A DNA stretch of 64,000 nucleotides from the NCBI RefSeq assembly GCF_003605195.1, contig NZ_QYOS01000024.1, forward strand, positions 217,501 through 281,500, read 5' to 3'. The position numbers and the translations under genes are program-made. The notes below the pieces were generated by a model. That model was not told where the DNA came from. It did not search any database and saw only the letters and a list, made by a program, of their open reading frames with translations. Of the stretch, positions 16,782-25,526 are shown piece after piece; within the stretch, counting starts at the first letter, position 1, and each line of letters begins with the position of its first letter. Source of the stretch: Aurantiacibacter odishensis (lineage in GTDB: Bacteria; Pseudomonadota; Alphaproteobacteria; Sphingomonadales; Sphingomonadaceae).

Positions 16782-17741
16782 ATGGCTTTGAAATGCGAAC
16801 CCATCCTGCCGAATTTCGGCGCGGTCTGCTGGGGGCTGGACCTGACCCGCGAACTGGATGCGGACGAGGTGAGGCAGATTACCGACGCGATGGACAGATA
16901 CGGCGTCACCGTCTGGCGCGATACCGGCATGAGCGACGAGGACCATGTCAATTTCAGCCGCAATTTCGGCTATCTCGAACGCGTGCCCAAGCGGCCCGAG
17001 GGGCAGAGGACGCGGCTGCCCTATCGTGAGCTGTTCGATGCTTCCAATCTCAACCTCGAGGGCGAGATCACCACCGATCCTGCTGCCATCGAATACCGCA
17101 AGGGCGACCGCCTGTGGCACACCGACAGCGCTTTCCTGGAAAAGCGCACGAGCTACTCGATCCTGCTGGCCCATATTACTCCCCCCGCCGAAGCTGGCGG
17201 CGAGACGTGGTTCGCCGATGCGCGTACGGCATACGAAGACCTGCCGCAGGAAACGAAGGACCTGATCGAGGACAAGGTCGGGGTCAACTCCCTTTGGTGG
17301 AGCCGCAAGAAGGCGGGCGCCGACGTCAGCGAGGAAGAGATTTACGAACGGCCCGTGGCCAAGCACCCCCTGGTGCACACCCATGCAGGATCGGGCCGCA
17401 AGAGCCTGTTCATCGCTGCGCACACGATGGACGTGGAAGGCATGGAAAAGGCCGAGGGGCGCAAGCTGATCGAGGACCTTATCGCCCACACCACGCAGGA
17501 CAAGTACACGTTCAAGTGGCAGTGGCAGCCCGGCGACATGGTGATCTGGGACAACCTGTGCACCATGCACAAGGGCGGTGAATACGATTATAACGCCTAC
17601 AAGCGCGACATGCGCCGCACGACCGTGCGTGAAGGCACCGAACCCCATCTCATGGAGACGGGTGACGATCCCTATACCGCGCTGTTCTCGAAAAGCCCCA
17701 AGAGCGTTGATATCAACTCCGCGCGTGACGCCGGGCGCTGA
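16782..17741 (+). CDS. TauD/TfdA-family Fe(II)/2-oxoglutarate dioxygenase
   Basis: The 319-residue protein carries the iron triad: His113 and Asp115 in LWHTDSAF and distal His263 in NLCTMHKGGEYD. The Arg-rich RDMRRTTV that follows binds 2-oxoglutarate. Overall layout resembles TfdA and related aryloxyalkanoate dioxygenases more than taurine dioxygenase, but the substrate is not deducible. ATG at 16782 is preferred over a TTG-like upstream extension because GGAGAGCGAG precedes it and the N-terminus matches family length. It appears to be a single-gene unit. Confidence 0.85.
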   Translation: MALKCEPILPNFGAVCWGLDLTRELDADEVRQITDAMDRYGVTVWRDTGMSDEDHVNFSRNFGYLERVPKRPEGQRTRLPYRELFDASNLNLEGEITTDPAAIEYRKGDRLWHTDSAFLEKRTSYSILLAHITPPAEAGGETWFADARTAYEDLPQETKDLIEDKVGVNSLWWSRKKAGADVSEEEIYERPVAKHPLVHTHAGSGRKSLFIAAHTMDVEGMEKAEGRKLIEDLIAHTTQDKYTFKWQWQPGDMVIWDNLCTMHKGGEYDYNAYKRDMRRTTVREGTEPHLMETGDDPYTALFSKSPKSVDINSARDAGR

Positions 17742-17754
17742 TTTGGAGCGTTGA

Positions 17755-18333
17755 TCAGGTAATCAGCAGGGCCAGGTTTACCCGGCCCGTGCCGGATGCA
17801 ATCAGGCCGATCTCGCGTGCGGCGGCGTAGCTGAGGTCGATCACGCGAGTGCCGTGATAGGGGCCGCGGTCGTTGATGCGCACGACGACGCTTTCGCCGT
17901 TGCGTGGGTTCGTGACCCGCACTTCGCTGCCCAGCGGCAGGGTGCGGTGCGCGGCGGTGAGCCGCTGTGGATCGAAAGCTTCGCCGCTGGCGGTGCGGTT
18001 ACCCGCCAGTTCATTGCCGTAGAAGCTTGCCTCTCCTGCTCCCATTGCGCTTTCCGCGGGGGAGGGGGTGGTAGCAGGCATGGGTTGCGGCAGGTCAATC
18101 TCGGCAACCGGCATCGTCTCCACGCTGGCGGTGCCATCGCCCAGCTTCACCATGTCGGGCGAATTGCCGTCGCCTAACATGGAAACACCCATTACCAATG
18201 ACACGGCAGCGAACAGTCCGGTGCCGATCAAGGCCATTTGGCGCTGCGATTTCAGGCGCATGAACACGCGCAGGCGTTCCCGGCGGCTGGGAAGGGTGTG
18301 GTCGTTATGGGCGATATTTTCGGATGTCCTCAT
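17755..18333 (-). CDS. RlpA-like septal ring lytic transglycosylase family protein
   Basis: The 192-residue protein has a cytoplasmic N-terminus, one transmembrane segment (about residues 33-52) and a Pro/Ala-rich linker. A C-terminal double-psi beta-barrel follows with ASFYGNELAGNRTASGE, AAHRTLPLGSEVRVTN and NDRGPYHGTRVIDLSYAAA. The catalytic Asp of RlpA is in VRINDRGPY. No SPOR domain follows, so it is a short form. It would act on peptidoglycan in the periplasm. The first ATG is used; a second Met at 18261 is an alternative. Confidence 0.8.
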   Translation of the reverse strand: MRTSENIAHNDHTLPSRRERLRVFMRLKSQRQMALIGTGLFAAVSLVMGVSMLGDGNSPDMVKLGDGTASVETMPVAEIDLPQPMPATTPSPAESAMGAGEASFYGNELAGNRTASGEAFDPQRLTAAHRTLPLGSEVRVTNPRNGESVVVRINDRGPYHGTRVIDLSYAAAREIGLIASGTGRVNLALLIT

Positions 18334-18438
18334 ACCGAACCAAGGGATAGGCAGGAGTCAATGTTCCGAGAAAGTGCAGCGCCCGGCCCCTTTTCTCGAA
18401 GGACCGGACGCCGGAATTTCAGTTCTGATCGACCAGGA

Positions 18439-19431
18439 TCAGAAGATGCGCGTGGCGGTCTCTGCCGGGGCAGCGAGCAGCTTCTCCAGCTCATCGTCCA
18501 GCTTCAGCATGGTGAGCGAAGCACCTGCCATTTCCAGCGAGGTGCAGTATTCGCCGACATAGTTGCGAGCCACGGTCAGTCCGGTTTCGGCAGCAAGCTG
18601 CGCGGCCTTGTTATAGATGACATAAAGCTCGGCGGGCGGGGTGCCGCCAAGGCCGTTGATCATCAGCGCAACCCGGTCGCCCGATTCGAACGGCAGGTCC
18701 GTCTGCACGGCTTCGTAAAGCGTCTCGGTGATCTCGTCGGCGCTGGTGATCTTGGCGCGTTCGCGGCCCGGTTCGCCGTGGATGCCGACGCCCACTTCCA
18801 TCTCGTCGTCGCCGATTTCGAAGATGGGGTCACCCTTGGCGGGCGGAATGCAGCTGGTGAGCGCGACGCCCATGGTGCGCACGTTGTTGTTCACCTTCTC
18901 GGCAATCGCCAGCACTTCATCGAGGCTCGCGCCGTTCTCGGATGCCGCGCCGCAGGCCTTCATCACGAAGAAGTTGCCCGCCACGCCGCGACGGCCGACG
19001 GTGTAGAGGCTGTCCTGCACGGCCACGTCGTCGTTGATGTGGAACTGCTTGACCTTGATGCCCTCGGCCTCAGCCAGCTCGGTTGCCATGTCCCAGGCCA
19101 TGCGGTCGCCCTGATAGTTGTTTACCAGTACCAGCACGCCGGCATCGGTCGCGACGGACTTGATGGTCTCGTAGCAGGCATCCACTGGCGGTGCGGCGAA
19201 GACCGGGCCCTGACAGGCGGCGGTCAGCATGCCGGGTCCGACGGCCATGACGTGCGCCGGTTCGTGGCCCGAGCCAGAACCCTGCACGATGGCCACCTTG
19301 CTGGCATCAACGTTGCGGCGCTTGATCAGCTGGTGCTCGGGGATGGCTTCCAGCAGGTCCGGGTTGGCGGCAGCGATACCGGCCATGAAATCGGGAACGA
19401 AGTTCTCCGGATCGTTGACGAATTTCTTCAT
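18439..19431 (-). CDS. dhaK: Dihydroxyacetone kinase subunit DhaK
   Basis: This 330-residue subunit binds the ketose substrate. GSGSGHEPAHVM (51-62) is the substrate loop and His218 in GIHGEPG forms the hemiaminal link to dihydroxyacetone. A strong AAGGGAGAG site precedes its ATG, 28 bases after dhaL. The set contains dhaL but no dhaM phosphotransferase gene, so the phosphate donor (ATP directly, or a DhaM encoded elsewhere) is unresolved. The substrate may be dihydroxyacetone or a related ketotetrose such as erythrulose. Confidence 0.9.
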   Translation of the reverse strand: MKKFVNDPENFVPDFMAGIAAANPDLLEAIPEHQLIKRRNVDASKVAIVQGSGSGHEPAHVMAVGPGMLTAACQGPVFAAPPVDACYETIKSVATDAGVLVLVNNYQGDRMAWDMATELAEAEGIKVKQFHINDDVAVQDSLYTVGRRGVAGNFFVMKACGAASENGASLDEVLAIAEKVNNNVRTMGVALTSCIPPAKGDPIFEIGDDEMEVGVGIHGEPGRERAKITSADEITETLYEAVQTDLPFESGDRVALMINGLGGTPPAELYVIYNKAAQLAAETGLTVARNYVGEYCTSLEMAGASLTMLKLDDELEKLLAAPAETATRIF

Positions 19432-19459
19432 TATGGGTCTCTCCCTTGTAGGTTGTCTC

Positions 19460-20122
19460 TTAGCGGTTCAGTTCCTTGGCATTCGGCGAGTAATCGACGC
19501 CGTAGGCCTTGCACCAGTCGTAGAGGATGGTCGCGATACCGACGATGCCGGGATCGGGCGTGTCGGCGCTGCGCTGCCCCACCTGGCTGGCACGGCCGCG
19601 ATGGGCCACCAGCGTGCGGGTTTCGTCGATTGCCTTGTCCGCCTCGGCGGTGATGGCAGCCAGCACGGCACCAAGGTCGGAGCCGTCCATTTCCTGCATC
19701 TTGTCGTGGATCGGCCAGAGCGCATCGAGCAGCGTCTTGTCGCCGCGCTGCGCACCGCCGCGCGCCACGATACCCTCGATGGCGGAGCCGAGCATGTCGA
19801 CGAGGTTCTGATAGGTCAGTTCCTCCAGCCCCTTCGCCACCATGCCTGCGCGCATGAAGCCGGTGCCCCAAATCGGGCCGGACGAGCCGCCCACGTGCTT
19901 GGAGCAGATCATCGAGATTTTCAGCAGCATCGCGCCCACGGCGCTCTTGTCGATCTCCGGCAGTTCCTTCTTGATCACCTTGAACCCGGTGGCCAGCGAA
20001 GTGCCGAAATCGCCGTCTCCGGCCAGGCCGTCGAGATCGGAGAAATACTTCTCGTTGCGGATCACCGTGTCGCAGGTGATGTCGATGGTCTTTTCGACCT
20101 GGTCGATTGAAATTGTCGACAT
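19460..20122 (-). CDS. dhaL: Dihydroxyacetone kinase subunit DhaL
   Basis: The 220-residue nucleotide-binding subunit shows DLDGLAGDGDFGTSLATG with Asp31, Asp36 and Asp38 for Mg-nucleotide, and the GGSSGPIWGTGF loop near residues 78-89. It lies 21 bases after the HAD phosphatase stop and before dhaK, in one leftward operon. In PTS-type systems ADP stays bound here and is rephosphorylated by DhaM; in ATP-type kinases the domain uses free ATP. No dhaM is visible nearby. Confidence 0.9.
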   Translation of the reverse strand: MSTISIDQVEKTIDITCDTVIRNEKYFSDLDGLAGDGDFGTSLATGFKVIKKELPEIDKSAVGAMLLKISMICSKHVGGSSGPIWGTGFMRAGMVAKGLEELTYQNLVDMLGSAIEGIVARGGAQRGDKTLLDALWPIHDKMQEMDGSDLGAVLAAITAEADKAIDETRTLVAHRGRASQVGQRSADTPDPGIVGIATILYDWCKAYGVDYSPNAKELNR

Positions 20123-20143
20123 TTTTCTCTCCCTAATGCGCGC

Positions 20144-20860
20144 TTATGCGGTCAGCGCGGACAGGTCTGCAAGTGTGATTTGGGGGTTTGGCGCATCACC
20201 CAGTTCGGGCACCACGCGCGCGGCTTCGGAGAAGTCCTCGTCCACGGTGTAAGTGCTGGTGGTGATGAGCGTGGGATAGCCCGCGCCGGTGGATGCGAGC
20301 AGGCCGTTTCGGCTGTCCTCGATCACCACGCAGTCCTTCGGATCGAGGCCGAGCGACTTCGTTGCCAGCTCGTAGATCTCGGGATCGGGCTTCTTCTTCG
20401 AGACCACGTCGCCCGCATGGACGAACTCGAAAGCTGCCTTGCGCTCCGCCCCGAACAGGTCGAGCACGGCATCGATGAACCTGGCGTTCGAAGTGGTGCA
20501 CACGCCGAGCCGCACGCCATTCGCCATCGCCTCGTCCACGATCCGCAGCACGCCGGGGCGAACGGGCAGTTCCTGCACGATCTGGCTGACTTCGGCAGTC
20601 TTGTACTTGTGCAGGGCCGCAATCAGTTCCTGCTTGCCGCCGTATTCGGCCACCTTGTCCTCGGGCCAGCCATCCTCGTCGAAGTAGGCCGTCATGCGTT
20701 CCTTGCCGCCCGCGACTTTCAGCAGTTCGCCGTAGCGTTCGACGGACCACTCGGCATCGATGCCGAAGTGCGCGAAGGCGCGGTTGAAGCCTACGCGGTG
20801 GGCGTCACGCTCCGTATCCACCAGCACCCCGTCGCAATCGAAAATGATCGCCTTCACCAT
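20144..20860 (-). CDS. HAD-superfamily hydrolase (subfamily IA, CbbY/phosphoglucomutase-like)
   Basis: The 238-residue protein has HAD motif I in IFDCDGVLVDT (Asp8, Asp10), motif II in GVCTTSN, motif III Lys in SKKKPDPEIY and motif IV in VVIEDSRNGLLAS. The cap is helical, as in phosphatases or beta-phosphoglucomutases of the CbbY group. Its ATG overlaps the stop of the aldolase gene (TGATG, 20858-20862). In this operon it probably dephosphorylates or isomerises a sugar phosphate made by the aldolase and kinase. The exact substrate is unknown. Confidence 0.85.
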   Translation of the reverse strand: MVKAIIFDCDGVLVDTERDAHRVGFNRAFAHFGIDAEWSVERYGELLKVAGGKERMTAYFDEDGWPEDKVAEYGGKQELIAALHKYKTAEVSQIVQELPVRPGVLRIVDEAMANGVRLGVCTTSNARFIDAVLDLFGAERKAAFEFVHAGDVVSKKKPDPEIYELATKSLGLDPKDCVVIEDSRNGLLASTGAGYPTLITTSTYTVDEDFSEAARVVPELGDAPNPQITLADLSALTA

Positions 20861-21747
20861 CAGGCGGTCTCTTTCATGGAGGCGAGGAAAGCGCTGCCCT
20901 GATCCTTGCCGCCGAACTTTTCGATGAAGCCTGCGAACAGGTCCTTGCAGGCCTGGTACTGCGCATCGATCACGCGCAGCGGTTCGTAATCGTCGGGGTT
21001 GGCCTTGCGATAGGCCTCGAAGCTCTCGACGAAGACGTGCTTGAGGTTGGTGGAGATGTTCACCTTGGCCGAACCGCGGGCGATGGCCTTGGCAAACGTC
21101 TCGTCCGAAAGGCCGGTGCCGCCGTGCAGCGCCATCGGGGTGTTGGTGGCTTCGTTGATGGCCTTGATACGGTCGAAATCGACCTTGGGTTCACCCTTGT
21201 AGAAACCGTGCGCGGTGCCCACGGCGCAGGCGAAGGCGGAAAGGTCCAGCGCGTCGCAGAACTTCTTCGCGTCTTCGGGATCGGTCAGGACGGAGTCTTC
21301 CTCGGCCACCACCATGTCGTCTTCCACGCCCATGATCTGGCCAAGCTCGGCTTCCATGCCCACGCCGTACTTCTCGGCGATGTCGCGCACCTTCTTGGAC
21401 ATTTCGAGGTTTTCCTCGAACGGGTACTCGCTTGCGTCGATCATGATCGAGGTCCAGCCGGTCGCGGCGCACTTCTCGATCATCTCCAGGTTCTTGCAGT
21501 GATCGAGGTGTAGCACGACGGGCACCGGCGAGTTTTCCGCGCAGGTGCGCACCCAGGAAACGATTTCCTCGTGGCTGTAATAGTCGATGGTCTTGGACGA
21601 GGTCTGGCAGATAACCGGCGCGTTCAGCGCCTCGGCCGCTTTCACCATACCCTTGGTGGTGTTGTAATCGACAAGGTTGAAGGCCGCGACGGCATAGCCA
21701 TTGTCCATGGCGTGCCGCAGCAGGGGTTTCATATTGACCAGTGGCAT
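20860..21747 (-). CDS. Class II (zinc) aldolase, fructose-bisphosphate/tagatose type
   Basis: The 295-residue TIM-barrel enzyme shows class II aldolase motifs: AAFNLVDYNT, VVLHLDHCKN with catalytic Asp82 and Zn ligand His83, AVGTAHGFYKG and ALHGGTGLSDE with the other Zn histidines, then KVNISTNLK for phosphate binding. ATG at 21747 gives the family N-terminus; the longer in-frame version overlaps the upstream operator region. It heads the aldolase-HAD-DhaL-DhaK operon. Fructose 1,6-bisphosphate is the default substrate, but operon company suggests another ketose phosphate. Confidence 0.85.
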   Translation of the reverse strand: MPLVNMKPLLRHAMDNGYAVAAFNLVDYNTTKGMVKAAEALNAPVICQTSSKTIDYYSHEEIVSWVRTCAENSPVPVVLHLDHCKNLEMIEKCAATGWTSIMIDASEYPFEENLEMSKKVRDIAEKYGVGMEAELGQIMGVEDDMVVAEEDSVLTDPEDAKKFCDALDLSAFACAVGTAHGFYKGEPKVDFDRIKAINEATNTPMALHGGTGLSDETFAKAIARGSAKVNISTNLKHVFVESFEAYRKANPDDYEPLRVIDAQYQACKDLFAGFIEKFGGKDQGSAFLASMKETA

Positions 21748-21853
21748 GCTCGTGCTCCCTACGAATAGCCGCTTGAAAGGCGCGCTCCGGTGATTGTGTC
21801 CGGTTCGCTCGAATCGGGTCCATAGCGGCACTTTCGGCGGCAAACCACCCGTC

Positions 21854-21893
21854 TTCGGACCATTTCACGTGGGTGAAATTGAAAATGTCCGAA
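21854..21893. promoter_or_regulatory. Nested inverted repeats upstream of the aldolase operon
   Basis: An outer pair TTCGGAC (21854-21860) and GTCCGAA (21887-21893) encloses a perfect inner dyad ATTTCAC-GTGG-GTGAAAT (21862-21879). A third overlapping dyad, CCGAA-AATTG-TTCGG, sits at 21889-21903. They lie 107-147 bases before the aldolase ATG and just past the stop of the leftward DUF2339 gene. No T-run follows on either strand, which argues for operators rather than a terminator. The regulator is not identified. Confidence 0.5.
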
Positions 21894-21911
21894 AATTGTT
21901 CGGTCATTGCT

Positions 21912-24809
21912 TCAATCGGCTTTGGCCCCCGTCCGGTCGATCAACTGGCGCGAATAGAACCATCCCATGCCGATCAGGCAGAGGCCCAGGGCGAGGAAGG
22001 AAGCGACGCGTGCGAGGCCCTCCAGTCCGGCGGCATCGAATACGAACACCTTGAGGACCGCGCCTAGCATCAGCACCAGCGATCCCACGCGCCAGCTGCG
22101 CTGCTGCGTCCGGGCACCCCAGCCGAGGAAGCCGAGCGCCAGCACGATGGCGAGCAGGGAGCGCAGCAGGTCCTCGGTCTGGCCGAGCGGCACTTGGGTC
22201 AGCACAGAGCCGGAGAATGCCTGGCGCAATTCCGAAAGCGCCAGCAGAGCAATCAAGGCCATGACCGCGCCGTCAAACGCGGGCCGCAGCGCCGCAAGCC
22301 TGCCGATGGCATCGCGCCTCATCCACAGCAGCAGGCCGACGCCGATGCTGTATGACGGCAGCAGCCAGTTGACGAGGGGCCACGGCCCCACCGCCTGCGC
22401 GCTCAGCAACGGGTTGTGCAGCAACAGGCCGAAGATTGTGAAGTGGACGAGGGCAACTATGGCGATGGCCCTTGCCGCGTGTCCCTGCCACGCCACGCGG
22501 GCAGGAAGTTGGGCGAGAGCTGCAGCAACAAGCGCGAGCAGCGCCTGCCATGTCGTCCGCTCGGCGAGGCCCAGCGCCGCGAACTGCGACAGGTCGCTGA
22601 TGGAGTAAAGCTGCTTGAACCCGGTATGGACCACCACCAGCGTTGCCAGCGCAGCCATGCTCCATCCGACGATTGCAGACACTTGCGACTTTGCAGGACG
22701 AAGCGCGCGCACGCCCAAGAGGGCGATCGCCAGCGGCAGGGCCAAGCGCAGAACGTCTGTCATCGGCGGCAGTTCGTCTGCCAGGAAAGGCATCCCGGAA
22801 AGCGCGAGCAGGCCAGCCTCGGACCACGGCAGAAGCACCGGCGCAGCCCAGGCCACGCCCAGCACTCTCCACGTGCGGCTAGCGGCCACCCGCTGCGGCA
22901 GTCGCCAGGTGATCGCCAGCGCAGCGGCAGCGAGTAGTGCAGGGATGACCTGCCAGTCCAGCACCATCGCAAGCGCGCCGTAAGCCAGCAGCGCGGCCAG
23001 CGTTTCCGCCGTCGCCGGCGCCCGTCCGCGTGAGCCGGGTAGTGCCAGCAGCACGAAAGGCAGCGCGGCAGCGGCCCAGCGCAGCAGACCGCGCCACTCG
23101 CTCCATGGCTCTCCGCCGCCGATCAGATGCTCGAATTCGGACCCGGCGCCGGTGCCCGGCAGCACGACGAGGCCGATCATGGCGGCGGCCCAGAGCAGGA
23201 CTGTCTTCGTGAGTTCGGCCCGCAGGCGTAGCAAGGCGTAGAGGCCGGTTGCAACGGCGGCGCTCACTAGCGGGGCGGCCCAAGCGGGCGAGGCGAGGAA
23301 TCCCGCGGCCAGGATCAGGGCTGCGGTTGCAGCCAGCGTCCCGCTTACTCTGATATCCAGCGGGCGATCCTCGTTTGGCCAGCGCACGAAGGTAGCCAGC
23401 GCTGGCAACAGCGCCAGTGCCGTGGCCGAAAGCGCCAGGATCATGTGCTGCGCTCCGACCAGCGGCTGGCCGAACTGCCAGCAGGCAGCCGTCACCAACG
23501 CCACCGGCACCAGCGCGACCTGACCCCTGTCGACATCCCGCGCCTGTTCTCGCCAGATATGCCGGAGCGGTACGCCGCCAAGGATCAGGGCGAAGGCAGC
23601 CGTTATGGCCGCAAACCATCCGGCTGGCGCGGCGGGCCACGCGGCAAGCAGGCCAGCGCCCACCAGCGCGGCAAAGGCGCTGGCCTGCCGCACGCGGCCG
23701 AAACGGAAGCCAAGCACGGCCAGCGCCCCAGCCAGCAGCACGTAGCAGCCCCAGGCGAGCAGCGAATAACCGCTCAGCCCGACCAGCGCGGCGACCTGCA
23801 TCGCAGCAAGGGCCGCGGCAATGAGGCGGCCGATCTTGCCCAGCGGACCCGTGCCCAGCAACGCGGGCAGCATGGTGCCGATGAGGACGAGGTAGCCGCC
23901 GATTGCGAGCACGCCGGCCTCGTCGGGTGGCCCGGCAACCAGCATCACGAGGCCCCAGCCCAGCGCGCCGCCCAGTGCCGCAAGACCCAGCCAAGAGCGT
24001 TGCTGGCGCTTGCCAGTTGCTACAAGGCCGCCGGTGACCATGGCGAGGTAAGTGGCGAGCAGCGGCAGGTTCGGCTCGGTCGAGCCAGAGAGCGCAGGCG
24101 CAGCGAAGCCGCCGACCAAACCGAGAACGGCGCTGGGCAGACCGAAGCGGTACGACAGCGCAATGGCCAGCGCGGTTACAACTGCCAGCCCGGCGAAGGC
24201 GAAGGCGGGTCCGATCAGGCCGTAGTGCGTGCCCGCAAGATAGAAGCTGGCGTAAAGCGTGGCGAGGCCCGCCCCCGCGAAGGCCTGCCGCACGCGTTCG
24301 TCGGCGAGGCGTTTGTCGAAGCGGTGGGCGACCTCGGCCGCCACGAGCAATACGATGCCGAACGCGAAGCCGAGGGCGACGCGCACCTGTTCGTTCAGCA
24401 CGCCTGCCTCGATGGACCAGCGAACGAGGAAGAAACCTGCAATTGCAAGCGCGATGCCGCCGCCCCAGATGGGGAGCTGGCGACCGAATATATCCTCGAA
24501 ATCGAACTGGCGACGCGGAGTTTCGGGTTTGGGCTCGGAAGCGAGTGGTTCCGTTTCTGGCGCAACCGGCTCCGGATTAATTTAGGGTTTCTCTTCCTCG
24601 AAAATTTCGGGAATCGGTTCCGGTTCGGGTTCCTGAGTGGTGGGCGCAGAAACGTTCGGCGCCTGCGCAGCCATAGGGGCACTGCGTTCGAGAGGAGGAG
24701 CAGCGGGCGCGTAATCCTCGACCTGCCGGAGACGTTCCTCAAGCGCCTGCACGCGGCGCCAGAGCAATACCAGCGCCACAACCCCCGCGATCAGGACTAG
24801 CTCAACCAT
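21912..24809 (-). pseudogene. DUF2339 family polytopic membrane protein, interrupted by an in-frame TAA
   Basis: The N-terminal part (from 24809) has one membrane segment, MVELVLIAGVVALVLLW, a short coiled segment and a Glu/Pro-rich linker, and stops at TAA 24584-24582. The same frame then continues without any shift through FEDIFGRQLPIWGGGIAL and more than twenty membrane segments to 21912. Both halves together match the DUF2339 layout (about 965 codons). One substitution therefore seems to have broken the gene, unless the base is a sequencing error. Restart could occur at GTG 24401, giving an 829-residue product without the first membrane region. Function of DUF2339 is unknown. Confidence 0.75.
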
Positions 24810-24861
24810 TCCCACGAACCCCTTCAGTGTAGTCGTGGGTGTAGCCGTTACAGCTAAAATA

Positions 24862-24892
24862 AACACTGTTCAATTAAAAATTAGACAGCGTT
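24862..24892. promoter_or_regulatory. 31-base dyad between DUF2339 and tetR, probable operator
   Basis: AACACTGT and ACAGCGTT form outer arms (seven of eight paired) around an inner AATT-AAA-AATT dyad. GTTCAATT occurs twice (24868-24875 and 24890-24897) 22 bases apart, about two helical turns. The element sits in the divergent gap, 53 bases before the DUF2339 start and 25 before the tetR start, as expected for a TetR that controls itself and its neighbour. Confidence 0.55.
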
Positions 24893-24917
24893 CAATTTGC
24901 GTCCTATCTCTCAGCCT

Positions 24918-25526
24918 ATGGGAAGACGATCCGATCACACGCCGGAGGAACTGCGCGCCTTACTGGTGAGGGAGGGCCATGCGCTTATCTTGGAACGGGG
25001 CTTCTCCCGGTTCTCGGCGAGGGAAGCGGCGCGCCGGGCGGGCTATTCGGTCGGCACGATCTACAATGTGTTTGGCTCGCTCGATGGCTACCTGCTGGCG
25101 GTGAACAGCCACACGTTCAGGCTGTGGAGCGTCTGGCTGGAGCGCGCGCTGGACGGCGTCCCGCATGAAGGTACGGCGCGGATCGAAGCGCTCGTGCGCG
25201 CCTACTTTAGCTTTGCCGCGGAACACGCCAATGCCTGGATGTCGATCTACGATCACCGCATCGATCGCGAGACGGAAATTGCCAAGGAAGACGTCGCCGC
25301 GCGCGAGGGGCTGACCGCGATCGTGGACCGCGAGGTGGGACAATGGATGGGAACCGGCGCCGACGATGCGGCAACGCGGCGGCTGGTGCGATCCCTGATC
25401 GCGACGGTTCACGGCCACTGCTCGTTGTGGTTGTCGGGTAGCTATGCCCTGATGAACGAGGACGATCCGGCGGGGCAGGCGCTGTCGCGCGTGCTGGAGG
25501 TGCTGGCGGCGCAGCAGCGCTCCTAG
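24918..25526 (+). CDS. TetR-family transcriptional regulator
   Basis: The 202-residue regulator has an N-terminal HTH (ALILERGFSRFSAREAARRA, then YSVGTIYNVFGSLDGYL, residues about 20-58) and a C-terminal ligand domain close to the TetR_C group with a WHG-like motif (IATVHGHCSLWLSG). ATG at 24918 is used; a TTG at 24897 would extend it by seven residues. It is divergent from the DUF2339 gene, with a 31-base dyad between them. I infer autoregulation and control of the membrane-protein gene. Confidence 0.85.
   Translation: MGRRSDHTPEELRALLVREGHALILERGFSRFSAREAARRAGYSVGTIYNVFGSLDGYLLAVNSHTFRLWSVWLERALDGVPHEGTARIEALVRAYFSFAAEHANAWMSIYDHRIDRETEIAKEDVAAREGLTAIVDREVGQWMGTGADDAATRRLVRSLIATVHGHCSLWLSGSYALMNEDDPAGQALSRVLEVLAAQQRS

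Noticed and set aside
18367-18398. Inverted repeat CGAGAAA / TTTCTCG between rlpA and dhaK
   Set aside because: The 18-base loop and missing T-run make a terminator doubtful; symmetry is short enough to occur by chance.
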